A stretch of DNA of 64,000 nucleotides from Aliterella atlantica CENA595 (GTDB taxonomy: Bacteria > Cyanobacteriota > Cyanobacteriia > Cyanobacteriales > Chroococcidiopsidaceae). Position 1 is the stretch's first letter, and each line of letters opens with the position of its first letter. Below are positions 8,502 to 16,329 of the stretch, piece after piece. Under the pieces are notes generated by a model, which was given only the letters and a program-made list of their open reading frames with translations, did not search any database and was not told the origin of the DNA. A program made the translations under genes and the position numbers. The stretch covers positions 26,833 through 90,832 of the forward strand of contig NZ_JYON01000006.1 in the NCBI RefSeq assembly GCF_000952155.1, given 5' to 3'.

Positions 8502-9659
8502 ATGGATTTTGGTATAGGGTTTCTTTCTAACAACGTGATGCTGCCGATCCTAGATTTTTTCTACGGGATCGTGCCTAGCTATGGACTAGCGATCGTGGCG
8601 TTGACACTGGTAATTCGCTTTGCACTTTACCCGCTAAGTGCAGGTTCAATCCGCAATATGCGCCGCACGCGAGTAACTCAACCTTTGATGCAAAAGCGCG
8701 TCAAAGAACTGCAAGAACGCTACAAAGACAATCCTGCTAAATTGCAGGAAGAAATGAGTGGCGTTTACAAAGAATTTGGCAATCCCCTCGCAGGCTGTTT
8801 GCCCGTATTAGTACAGATGCCTGTACTATTTGCCTTATTTGCAACCTTGCGGGGTTCGCCGTTTTCTGACGCAAACTATAACGTCAACGTCCAAATATTG
8901 CCTCAAGGACAAATTGAGCGCATTCAACCTCAAGCTTTCGCAACAACTCCCCAAAATATTTATATTGCTGATGGCGTACACGCGCCTTTAATTGCCGTTT
9001 TACCTGGCGGTAATAACCTGGCAGTAGGAGAAAAAACAAAAGTTGAATTTCAGACTGTAGAAGGCAAATCCTTAGCAGCCCTAGAAGCAGAACATCCCGA
9101 AACAAACCTCGTACCTAAACTCAAGGTCACGAAAGGCGAGGAACGGATCAAAATTAATGATGACGGCACTATAGAAGCCTTAGCCCCAGGCGAAGCAACA
9201 ATTCAAGGTACGATCCCTGGACTTGCTGCAGATAAAGGATTCTTATTTATCGATGCTTTGGGTAGAGTAGGGGCTTTTGATGATGACGGTACGATTCATT
9301 GGGATATCGTAGGGATGATTCTGGGCTTCGGACTTAGTTTGTATGCCAGCCAGACTTTATCAGGGCAAGGCGCTACTGGCGGCAATCCCCAACAGGAAAC
9401 AGTCAACAAAATTACTCCTGTCATTTTCTCAGGGATGTTCTTATTCTTTCCCCTACCTGCAGGCGTATTGATGTATATGCTGATTGCGAATATATTCCAG
9501 ACAATCCAAACTGTAATAGTTTCCCGCGAACCGTTACCGGAAAACGTGCAGAAAATTGTCGAAGCCGAAGCAAAAGCCACAGAGAGCAAAAATAGAGAAT
9601 CGCTGCCCTTTGAGCCAGGTAGTTCCAAAAAGAAAAAGCTTCAGGGTGAAAATGACTGA
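8502..9659 (+). CDS. yidC: Membrane protein insertase YidC/Oxa1
   Basis: A 385-residue insertase. It inserts membrane proteins, including thylakoid ones, alone or with SecYEG. Visible are an N-terminal hydrophobic segment, [21 protein letters not shown] at about residues 26-46, a basic cytoplasmic loop with [55 protein letters not shown], and two or three C-terminal hydrophobic segments ending near residue 340. Between TM parts lies a soluble insert of about 140 residues (about 125-265) whose end ([28 protein letters not shown]) looks like a Big2-type Ig fold; cyanobacterial YidC proteins are known to carry an extra insert. The basic tail is ribosome-binding-like. jag overlaps its stop by eight bases. 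Confidence 0.95.
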   Translation: MDFGIGFLSNNVMLPILDFFYGIVPSYGLAIVALTLVIRFALYPLSAGSIRNMRRTRVTQPLMQKRVKELQERYKDNPAKLQEEMSGVYKEFGNPLAGCLPVLVQMPVLFALFATLRGSPFSDANYNVNVQILPQGQIERIQPQAFATTPQNIYIADGVHAPLIAVLPGGNNLAVGEKTKVEFQTVEGKSLAALEAEHPETNLVPKLKVTKGEERIKINDDGTIEALAPGEATIQGTIPGLAADKGFLFIDALGRVGAFDDDGTIHWDIVGMILGFGLSLYASQTLSGQGATGGNPQQETVNKITPVIFSGMFLFFPLPAGVLMYMLIANIFQTIQTVIVSREPLPENVQKIVEAEAKATESKNRESLPFEPGSSKKKKLQGEND

Positions 9660-10167
9660 TAGTACAAAGCAGAAAGGTCAGCAGTGGTTAGAATCATTGC
9701 TGAAATTAGCTGGAGTGGCTGCTGATGTGCAAGCAACAGAAGTAGATAGTGCCAGCAACTCCCCAGATGAAGTGAAAAATTATTGGCTAACAATTGACGA
9801 AACTAATCTTAGTGCCAATCAAGTAGAAAATTTGATTGGTACTCAAGGCACTGTTTTAGATGGCATTCAATATTTAGCTAATGCAGCTTTGAACTTGGGG
9901 CAAAAAGAGCAGCAAGCCTTTTATACCATAGAGTTGAACGGTTATCGGGCAAAACGCCAAGCCGAACTAGAAGAAGTCGCCAAATCTGCCGCAACCCAAG
10001 TTCTAGAATCTGGAGCAGAAGTGGAAATCAAATCGCTATCTTCTGCTGAACGGCGGCAAATCCACACGATTTTGCAAGATTACGAGGAGTTAGAAACCTT
10101 TAGTAAAGGCAAAGAACCCCACCGTCATCTAGTGGTGAGACTATTACAACCTACTGTGGATGAGTGA
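9652..10167 (+). CDS. jag: Jag/KhpB KH-R3H RNA-binding protein
   Basis: A 171-residue protein with a KH-like stretch around residues 45-75 ([32 protein letters not shown]) and an R3H domain at the end ([33 protein letters not shown]). Jag/KhpB binds RNA and in Gram-positive bacteria influences cell elongation. I choose the ATG at 9652, which overlaps the yidC stop by eight bases and follows CAGGGTG; longer in-frame starts lie inside yidC. The yidC-jag order is conserved widely. Confidence 0.9.
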   Translation: MTDSTKQKGQQWLESLLKLAGVAADVQATEVDSASNSPDEVKNYWLTIDETNLSANQVENLIGTQGTVLDGIQYLANAALNLGQKEQQAFYTIELNGYRAKRQAELEEVAKSAATQVLESGAEVEIKSLSSAERRQIHTILQDYEELETFSKGKEPHRHLVVRLLQPTVDE

Positions 10168-10178
10168 TAATACTAAAC

Positions 10179-10226
10179 GTCAAAAGCCAACAACTAAATT
10201 CATTCAGACATTTGTTGACTTTTGAC
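10179..10226 (+). terminator. Inverted repeat after jag, probable terminator
   Basis: GTCAAAAGCCAACAA at 10179-10193 pairs with TTGTTGACTTTTGAC at 10212-10226 with one mismatch and an 18-base loop. It lies directly past the jag stop and before an unrelated gene. There is no clear T-run, so termination is inferred from position. Confidence 0.45.
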
Positions 10227-10315
10227 TTGAATCCATCGCTAAACTAGAAGTGTATTGTCAGCTAGAGCAAAATAGCTACAAAGATTATTTTTTGTGAGGA
10301 TAGCTAGATCGTCTT

Positions 10316-10828
10316 ATGGAGGCAATTTACATCCCCCAATTGACTAAAGCGCCAGAGCGAACCGAGGTAGTGCAACTTGACGATTTTCTGCCTGGTTTGG
10401 AAACGCTCACTCCAGTACGCGGTCAAGTCAAGATTCAGCATCATGGTAATTATTTAGAGGTATCAGGTCAGGCAGAGACAATTATTACTTTAACTTGCCA
10501 CCGTTGCTTGCAGCAGTATAACCACCGCTTGAGCGTCAACACATCAGAATTAATCTGGTTAGATGAATCTGTTAACCAGCCGTATGATGGACCATTAGAG
10601 CGAGAAGTAGCTGTAGAAGATTTAGTCGAAACTCTATCACCCCAAGGCTATTTCTATCCCAGCGAGTGGCTGTACGAGCAGTTATGTTTAGAAATTCCCC
10701 AAAGACAACTATGCGAAGCTGACTGTGCAGGTATTGCTGCAACTAAAGCTAGTGTCAATAAAACTCCCGAAAAACCTGTAGACAGTCGTTGGGCATCTTT
10801 AGAAGCACTGAAAAAACAGATACCCTAG
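10316..10828 (+). CDS. YceD/DUF177 family protein
   Basis: A 170-residue protein of the YceD (DUF177) family, implicated in 23S rRNA accumulation in E. coli and plants. It has the core features: VRGQVKIQHHGNYLEVSGQAETIITLTCHRCL with a CxxC at about residues 60-63, the acidic middle, and a second Cys pair (C-x3-C) near residue 137. In many bacteria it precedes rpmF; here the next gene is a Ycf46-type ATPase. A stretch of G-rich repeat separates them. Confidence 0.85.
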   Translation: MEAIYIPQLTKAPERTEVVQLDDFLPGLETLTPVRGQVKIQHHGNYLEVSGQAETIITLTCHRCLQQYNHRLSVNTSELIWLDESVNQPYDGPLEREVAVEDLVETLSPQGYFYPSEWLYEQLCLEIPQRQLCEADCAGIAATKASVNKTPEKPVDSRWASLEALKKQIP

Positions 10829-10854
10829 TAAGAAGATTCTATCCTTCCCCTATT

Positions 10855-10902
10855 AGAGGGACAAGGGGACAAGGAGATAAGGAAGACAAGGGGGTTAGGG
10901 GG
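10855..10902 (+). repeat. Purine-rich short repeat tract
   Basis: A run of GGGACAAGGGGACAAGGAGA-type units, almost all purine on the plus strand, between yceD and ycf46. It resembles the dispersed GACAAGG tracts common between cyanobacterial genes. No coding content; the G-runs might form unusual DNA or RNA structure. Confidence 0.55.
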
Positions 10903-10934
10903 ATCGAAACTCAAAACTACTTTAAGTGCCAATT

Positions 10935-12449
10935 ATGAGCTTCCGAAACGAGTTTGAACTATTTCTCCGCGCCCGATATCCTTTGATATACGTTCCTACT
11001 TACGAAGAAGAACGGGTAGAAGCAGCAATTCGCCAAGAAGCTCAAAATCAAGGCAATCGGGCAGTATATACGTGGGATTTCGTTGATGGTTATCAAGGCA
11101 ATCCTAACGATGCAGGATTTGGGCGGCGCAATCCCTTACAAGCTTTAGAATTTGTCGAAAAATTGCCAGCAAGTGCGGCGGCTGTTTTCATTTTGCGGGA
11201 CTTTCACCGTTTTTTAGAAGATGTATCAGTATCTCGCAAACTGCGTAATTTAGGTAAACTTCTCAAGTCTCAGCCGAAAAATTTGGTACTGCTATCGCCA
11301 AGAATTGCTATTCCTGAAGACTTGAGCGAAGTGCTGACGGTGTTAGAATTTCCCTTGCCTAGCGCCGCAGAAATTAAAGTAGAAATAGAAAGGTTGTTAG
11401 GGGCTACAGGTCAATCTTTAGGCGCAAAACTTATCGATGAATTAGTCCGTTCTTGCCAAGGATTGTCAATGGAGAGGATACGCCGCGTATTAGCACGAGC
11501 GATCGCAACTCATGGGGAATTATTACCGGAAGATGTAGACTTAGTTTTAGAAGAAAAACGCCAAACTATTCGCCAGACACAAATCTTAGATTTTTACCCA
11601 ACTACAGAGAAAATCTCCGATATTGGCGGTTTGGATAACCTTAAAGACTGGTTATTGCGACGCGGTGGCTCGTTTACAGAAAAGGCTAGGGCTTACGGTT
11701 TACCGTACCCGCGTGGCTTGCTGCTGGTAGGAATTCAAGGTACGGGCAAATCTTTGATTGCCAAAGCGATCGCTCATCACTGGCATCTACCTTTGCTAAG
11801 GTTAGATGTAGGGCGATTGTTTGCAGGTTTGGTAGGCGAATCAGAGTCGCGTACTCGCCAAATGGTACAGGTAGCAGAAGCTTTAGCACCTTGTATTTTA
11901 TGGATTGATGAAATAGATAAAGCTTTTGCAGGCATCGGCAGTAAAGGCGATGCTGGTACTACTAGCCGCGTATTTGGGACGTTTATCACCTGGCTAGCAG
12001 AAAAAACTTCGCCTGTATTTGTGGTAGCAACAGCTAACGATATCCAGTCATTACCGCCGGAAATGCTACGTAAAGGGCGATTTGATGAGATATTCTTTGT
12101 CGGCTTACCCAGTCAAGAAGAACGGTTAGAAATTTTCAACGTTCATTTATCGAGATTGCGATCGCACAACCTCAAAAGCTACGATCTAAACCGCCTAGCT
12201 TATGAAACTCCTGATTTTTCTGGCGCGGAAATCGAGCAAACCTTAATTGAAGCCATGCATATCGGCTTTAGCCAAAACCGCGACTTTACCACCGATGACA
12301 TTTTAGAAGCCGCTAGTCAAATTATCCCCCTCGCCCGTACAGCCCAAGAGCAAATTCAATTTCTCCAAGATTGGGCGAGTGCTGGTAAAGCCCGCCTTGC
12401 TTCAAAACACAGTTCGTTAAGCTGTCGCATTCAACAACAGTTGCAATAG
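10935..12449 (+). CDS. ycf46: Ycf46-type AAA+ ATPase
   Basis: A 504-residue AAA+ protein. The N-terminal part (FRNEFELFLRARYPLIYVPTYEEERV) is that of chloroplast-encoded Ycf46 and its cyanobacterial homologues. The C-terminal half has a Walker A, GIQGTGKS, at about residue 260, Walker B, CILWIDEIDKAF, near 320, and sensor/arginine-finger elements (VVATANDIQSLPPEMLRKGRFDEIFF). Ycf46 has been linked to photosynthetic regulation and inorganic-carbon use; its substrate is unknown. The ATG at 10935 fits the family N-terminus; a GTG nine bases upstream is also in frame. Confidence 0.9.
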   Translation: MSFRNEFELFLRARYPLIYVPTYEEERVEAAIRQEAQNQGNRAVYTWDFVDGYQGNPNDAGFGRRNPLQALEFVEKLPASAAAVFILRDFHRFLEDVSVSRKLRNLGKLLKSQPKNLVLLSPRIAIPEDLSEVLTVLEFPLPSAAEIKVEIERLLGATGQSLGAKLIDELVRSCQGLSMERIRRVLARAIATHGELLPEDVDLVLEEKRQTIRQTQILDFYPTTEKISDIGGLDNLKDWLLRRGGSFTEKARAYGLPYPRGLLLVGIQGTGKSLIAKAIAHHWHLPLLRLDVGRLFAGLVGESESRTRQMVQVAEALAPCILWIDEIDKAFAGIGSKGDAGTTSRVFGTFITWLAEKTSPVFVVATANDIQSLPPEMLRKGRFDEIFFVGLPSQEERLEIFNVHLSRLRSHNLKSYDLNRLAYETPDFSGAEIEQTLIEAMHIGFSQNRDFTTDDILEAASQIIPLARTAQEQIQFLQDWASAGKARLASKHSSLSCRIQQQLQ

Positions 12450-12498
12450 CGCAATTTAATGCTTAAATTTGGTATGGCTAAATGATGAGGTATCAGCA

Positions 12499-12975
12499 AT
12501 GAAGTGGTCAGCGGCTTTAATTAAGTTGGTGTTGGGAGTAATAATTGCGATCGCACTTCTCGTTACTGGTAGCGTAGCTTTAGCACTAATATTTATCAAC
12601 CGTTCCTCTACACCGCCACCCAAACCCATCTTTGCTAACGACAGCGCTGCTGTCAAAAAGCAAGCTAAAGCTTCACCCTCAAGCACCGCAGCCAAATCTA
12701 AATTAGCAGCCAAACCTACTAGCGAACCCGTGTCTAGCCCTTCTCCTGCATCAGCATCTAGCACTAACAAAGTCAGAGTTACCTGGGAACAAGGCTTAAG
12801 TATCCGCACTGAACCAAGTTTGGAGGCAGAACGTATCGGCAGTATTGACTACAATCAAGAAGCGATCGTCTTAGAAAAAAGTCAAGACCAAAAATGGGAG
12901 CGCATCCGCCTGGAAGACAGAGAATTGGAAGGTTGGATAAAAGCAGGCAATACCGAGCCAGTAAAAACAGAATAA
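12499..12975 (+). CDS. Membrane-anchored SH3-domain protein
   Basis: About 158 residues: one N-terminal hydrophobic anchor (LVLGVIIAIALLVTGSVALALIFI, about residues 9-32), a low-complexity Ala/Ser/Pro linker of about 60 residues, then a bacterial SH3 domain (WEQGLSIRTEPSLEAERIGSIDYNQEAIVLE, and GWIKAGNT near the end). Such proteins usually bind peptides in the cell wall or periplasm. I start at ATG 12499 because GAGG lies eight bases upstream; the frame is open from a TTG at 12469. Function unknown. Confidence 0.75.
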   Translation: MKWSAALIKLVLGVIIAIALLVTGSVALALIFINRSSTPPPKPIFANDSAAVKKQAKASPSSTAAKSKLAAKPTSEPVSSPSPASASSTNKVRVTWEQGLSIRTEPSLEAERIGSIDYNQEAIVLEKSQDQKWERIRLEDRELEGWIKAGNTEPVKTE

Positions 12976-13020
12976 ATTCTCCACTTAAGCTCCTTCAACC
13001 TTCGCACCTCTATGGTTCGT

Positions 13021-13482
13021 TTACAAAGGCATCAACGCCCGCTGACAAGTCGGACAAACAGCATGAATTGTTAGCTGACAATCTAACAAGTGATATCCTT
13101 CTTTCTCCGCAGTTTTGCTTCCAGTTTTGAGGATAGAATCGTTTTTGAACTCAATCGTCTTATTACAACGGACGCAAATTAAGTGATGGTGATGATGGGG
13201 GTAAGGCTGATTGATCTCGTAATGCTTGTGTCCTTCTCCCAACTCTAGTTCGCGCAGAATACCCATCCGCGCCATCAGTTTCAAGGTGCGGTATATAGTG
13301 GACAAACTAATACCTTTCGCCTGTTCTTTGGCTTCTAGTTCGTGATAGAGATCCTCGGCACTAAGATGTTCGCCACTGGGTAGTTCTTGAAAAACGTGCA
13401 GAATAGTTTCTCTTTGAGGAGTTAAACGCCAGCCGCGATCGTTGAGTTCTGCCTTAAGTGAGGTAGCTGTGTAGACAGTCAT
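13021..13482 (-). CDS. furA: Ferric uptake regulator FurA
   Basis: A 153-residue Fur-family repressor. The sequence (MTVYTATSLKAELNDRGWRL at the start, GISLSTIYRTLKLMARMGIL for the DNA-recognition helix, the HKHYEINQPYPHHHHHLIC metal site, and CVRC and CPTC Cys pairs) closely follows Anabaena FurA. FurA represses iron-uptake genes when Fe(II) is bound, controls oxidative-stress functions and represses itself. The histidine run is at about residues 94-98. It converges on the SH3 gene and is transcribed from a promoter visible just upstream. Confidence 0.95.
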   Translation of the reverse strand: MTVYTATSLKAELNDRGWRLTPQRETILHVFQELPSGEHLSAEDLYHELEAKEQAKGISLSTIYRTLKLMARMGILRELELGEGHKHYEINQPYPHHHHHLICVRCNKTIEFKNDSILKTGSKTAEKEGYHLLDCQLTIHAVCPTCQRALMPL

Positions 13483-13510
13483 GACATCGTTCTCAAGAAA
13501 GCTTTGTTAT

Positions 13511-13574
13511 TGATAATTCTACTAAATTTTTGCAGCGATTGTCAACAAGTCACCGTTATTGAGAATGATTGTTA
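13511..13574 (-). promoter_or_regulatory. furA promoter with two Fur-box-like sites
   Basis: On the minus strand TTGACA (13540-13545) and TAGAAT (13516-13521) are 18 bases apart, a good sigma-70 promoter about 30 bases before furA. TGAGAATGATTGTTA at 13560-13574 matches the 7-1-7 Fur consensus TGATAATNATTATCA at 12 of 14 positions, and a perfect half site TGATAAT (13511-13517) overlaps the -10. This layout fits autoregulation, as known for FurA. Confidence 0.65.
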
Positions 13575-13670
13575 ATTGAGTATAATCTAACTTTATAAAA
13601 CGTGCAAGTAGAATTATAAGTGGCGATCGCAGTAGGTTAGCAAAGAAGCGATCGCATTTAAGTAGAAAAG

Positions 13671-14141
13671 CTAGCCATCTTCTAATAGTTGTTTTAATAA
13701 ACTAGGAGCAACCCAAAAGCCAACTTCTCGCAAACGTTCAAATGTTGGTTGTAATTCAAGTAAGCCAGTTCCAGCAGCATCTTTGAGAATACCTAATAAT
13801 CCAATAACTGTTAAACCCTGATTCATAGCAATGCGTCTTGCTGCTTTATCATCCAGAATTACCAAGTCGGCTTTCAGTTGCTTTGCTAGCAAAATTGCTT
13901 CTTGTTCGCCAGGATCGAGCTTTCCTATTTCTAAACTCTGCAACCTTTCAACTGGTTGAATTTGCAACCACTCAGGAGGTTGAGCAATCCAGTTTTGGAC
14001 AACAGGGGGTGACTGAAGAGCATTTAATTCATCAGCTACAGCTTGAGGAATTATTACAACTTTATATAGAACCTGTAATACTTCAATACAGTCAATCAGC
14101 AGTAAGTAACAAATGGGCGATGTATCAGAAACAATAATCAC
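13671..14141 (-). CDS. DUF3368 PIN-like toxin
   Basis: A 156-residue protein of the DUF3368 group of PIN-like nucleases. The N-terminal IIVSDTSPICYLLLID carries the first acidic residue, VADELNAL the second, and LVILDDKAARRIA the later Asp pair, as in PIN RNases. It starts with GTG whose GTGA overlaps the stop of the upstream UPF0175 gene, the usual antitoxin-first toxin-antitoxin arrangement. The inferred role is RNA cleavage controlled by the partner. Confidence 0.85.
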   Translation of the reverse strand: MIIVSDTSPICYLLLIDCIEVLQVLYKVVIIPQAVADELNALQSPPVVQNWIAQPPEWLQIQPVERLQSLEIGKLDPGEQEAILLAKQLKADLVILDDKAARRIAMNQGLTVIGLLGILKDAAGTGLLELQPTFERLREVGFWVAPSLLKQLLEDG

Positions 14142-14404
14142 TGCGCTCTAAACTTACCGAGAGTTTGAATATCTTGCGCTAATTCCGCCTCGTCATAGTT
14201 TAAGTAAACACCCATACGCTTTAGGAAGGCATGAGTTTCCTGCCGAGATTGTAATTGCAATATCTGGCGAACTTCAGCAGTGCTAACTTCACCACAACGG
14301 TAAGCATCAGCAACAATCATTTCTAAGAGCCGACGTGAAACATCTCCCCACGCTCGATCTAAGCGTTGGGCTATTGGATCGGGAATTTCAACAGTAATTT
14401 GCAT
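14138..14404 (-). CDS. UPF0175 family antitoxin
   Basis: An 88-residue protein of the UPF0175 family (EIPDPIAQRL near the start, VADAYRCGEVSTAEVRQILQLQSRQETHAFLKRMGV in the centre), a small helix-rich DNA-binding type protein commonly found just before DUF3368 genes. It ends in the four-base GTGA overlap with the toxin. An antitoxin and autorepressor role is inferred from the pairing. Confidence 0.85.
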   Translation of the reverse strand: MQITVEIPDPIAQRLDRAWGDVSRRLLEMIVADAYRCGEVSTAEVRQILQLQSRQETHAFLKRMGVYLNYDEAELAQDIQTLGKFRAQ

Positions 14405-14597
14405 AAAGGAGTTAGCTATGGTTGTTTGCTTACTTCTATAGTATGCGATCGCGATCCTACTGCTACACTCAGATTAAATAGCTAGGATTTAGAAACCCCT
14501 CTACGATTTTTGCGATCGAATGAGTTATTTTATAAATTGGTTAAATTCTTAATTAGTGTCCTTTTTTATATTAGGCTAATTATTTATACATCAATGG

Positions 14598-16190
14598 TTA
14601 GCTATTTACTTTGGAATTAATATAATTTACTGCCTGTTCAACAGTAATTGTTTGCTCAACCGCTTCGTCAGGAATTTCAATATCAAATTCTTCTTCTAAA
14701 ATTAGAACTAACTCTACTAAATCTAAAGAATCTGCTCCTAAATCTTTGACAAACGCAGCAGTTGGCGTAACTTCACTTATATCTACTGCTAGCTGTTCAG
14801 CTATAATGATTTGAATTTTCTCAAAAAGATTTTGTTTTGAGTTTTCGTTGTTAGGAAGTTCTACTTTTGAAGTTGGCGATTCTACTTTGTTAGAGTCAAA
14901 TGTCAACTCTTGCTCTCTTGACTCATCCTCAGATTTATCTCTAATTTTGAAGTACCAGTAAAGATTTGCAACGGTCAAGTTTGATGCTTTTTCTATATTT
15001 GATGATACTAGACTTTGATGATGAGCAATAGCAGCTTGCTGAGTAATATAGTTTTCATACTCCTGACGCAATTCAGATTTAAACATCATTGCTAACTGGT
15101 CGAGTAAAGAGAGAGAATGAGATTTATGATACAAATTCTCATAGCATATTTGTTCTTGGGGAATTGCATCGCTAATTAGCTCTGTCTTAGCTGTTAATTC
15201 GTAAGTATTATCCGCACTTTTAAGTAGTTTGAGTTCAAATGGTGATAAAGTTCGCAGCCAATCAACTTGATTTTGCCAGGATGCTAGTACAGCCATATCG
15301 TGAGTATGGATTCGGCTCAATTCAGGGAACAGAAAGTCTAGCTCATCTTCAGTTTCACAATTATCTATAACATTAAGGGCATCTTGACGAATTTTAGCTT
15401 GGAGACGGGACAAGCGATCGCTAACTGCGGCTGCTTCGTTTTGCACTTGATAAGTTGAAATAATCGCTTGGTCGATTGCCCAGGCACATTCCAAACGGCG
15501 CAGTTGTCCTGCGGAACAAGTAACTTCTAATAATTCGCGATTGTCATAATCCGCCAACGCCTGAAATAACATTCCTCTAGCACCATCTATTTCAGCATTC
15601 CTCCGACTAGCATCTTGAATTTGCATTGCTGAACGTAAACGGTAAAGAGCCTGAGTAAATAACCCATAAGCTCTGACTAAAATTGTGCGGTGGTTTTTAA
15701 ACTCAACATCAGTAGCTACTTGCTCGATTAGTTCTCTAATTTCTGCTCCTTGATCTTTCAAAGCTTGTTTAAGGTCAATAAAGCCCTCTTTGACCTCTAG
15801 CCTAAGCTGACCTACTTCCTTTTTTAGTTTTAATGTCTGGTGCAAATTAACTGCTGACAACACACCTACAGCAACAGTCCCTACTCCGATAAAGGCTGTT
15901 GTCGCTTGCAGTACACCTAAGCTGGACTGGATAGATTGTAAGCCTGCTTGAACAGCAGCAAATCCTTGATGCGTCTGATACATCTGTGCTGCTCCCATTA
16001 TCATCTGAGCAGGACTAAATACAGTTGAGATAGGAGTATTTTGAGCCATCATTCCGACGGCTTGAGCTACAAACCTTCCTGTAGAAGCATCTCTAGCCAA
16101 ACCTATTGGTACTCCAGAGGATGTAAAAACTTGTACGTACTTACCAGCTTCGATAGCAGCTTGAACAGTAGGGTCAAATTGGAACAGCAT
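14598..16190 (-). CDS. Unrecognised membrane/coiled-coil protein with C-terminal acyl-carrier-protein domain
   Basis: A 530-residue protein I cannot assign as a whole. Residues 1-90 are small-residue-rich and amphipathic. Residues about 93-116 ([21 protein letters not shown]) form one hydrophobic segment, followed by a likely coiled coil (about 118-162), a helical region to about 400, and an acidic linker (about 420-448). Residues about 450-530 are a complete acyl carrier protein: the phosphopantetheine motif is [11 protein letters not shown] with the attachment Ser at residue 488 (codon 14727-14729), followed by [13 protein letters not shown] free-standing ACP is about 80 residues, so this is a fusion. 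It lies 139 bases from the divergent TerB-dynamin gene. An acyl or peptidyl load at the membrane is possible; no pathway enzymes are beside it. Confidence 0.8.
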   Translation of the reverse strand: MLFQFDPTVQAAIEAGKYVQVFTSSGVPIGLARDASTGRFVAQAVGMMAQNTPISTVFSPAQMIMGAAQMYQTHQGFAAVQAGLQSIQSSLGVLQATTAFIGVGTVAVGVLSAVNLHQTLKLKKEVGQLRLEVKEGFIDLKQALKDQGAEIRELIEQVATDVEFKNHRTILVRAYGLFTQALYRLRSAMQIQDASRRNAEIDGARGMLFQALADYDNRELLEVTCSAGQLRRLECAWAIDQAIISTYQVQNEAAAVSDRLSRLQAKIRQDALNVIDNCETEDELDFLFPELSRIHTHDMAVLASWQNQVDWLRTLSPFELKLLKSADNTYELTAKTELISDAIPQEQICYENLYHKSHSLSLLDQLAMMFKSELRQEYENYITQQAAIAHHQSLVSSNIEKASNLTVANLYWYFKIRDKSEDESREQELTFDSNKVESPTSKVELPNNENSKQNLFEKIQIIIAEQLAVDISEVTPTAAFVKDLGADSLDLVELVLILEEEFDIEIPDEAVEQTITVEQAVNYINSKVNS

Positions 16191-16329
16191 AGCTCTATTT
16201 ATATTGTCAGCTAATTTTGTTCGAGCCTAGCTTCTACCTCAAAGCGAAGATAACCGTATTTCCTCGGTATTTTTTCTATAAATTTGGGAATACTAATCTG
16301 CAAGTAACCACATTGACTATACAGACTAT

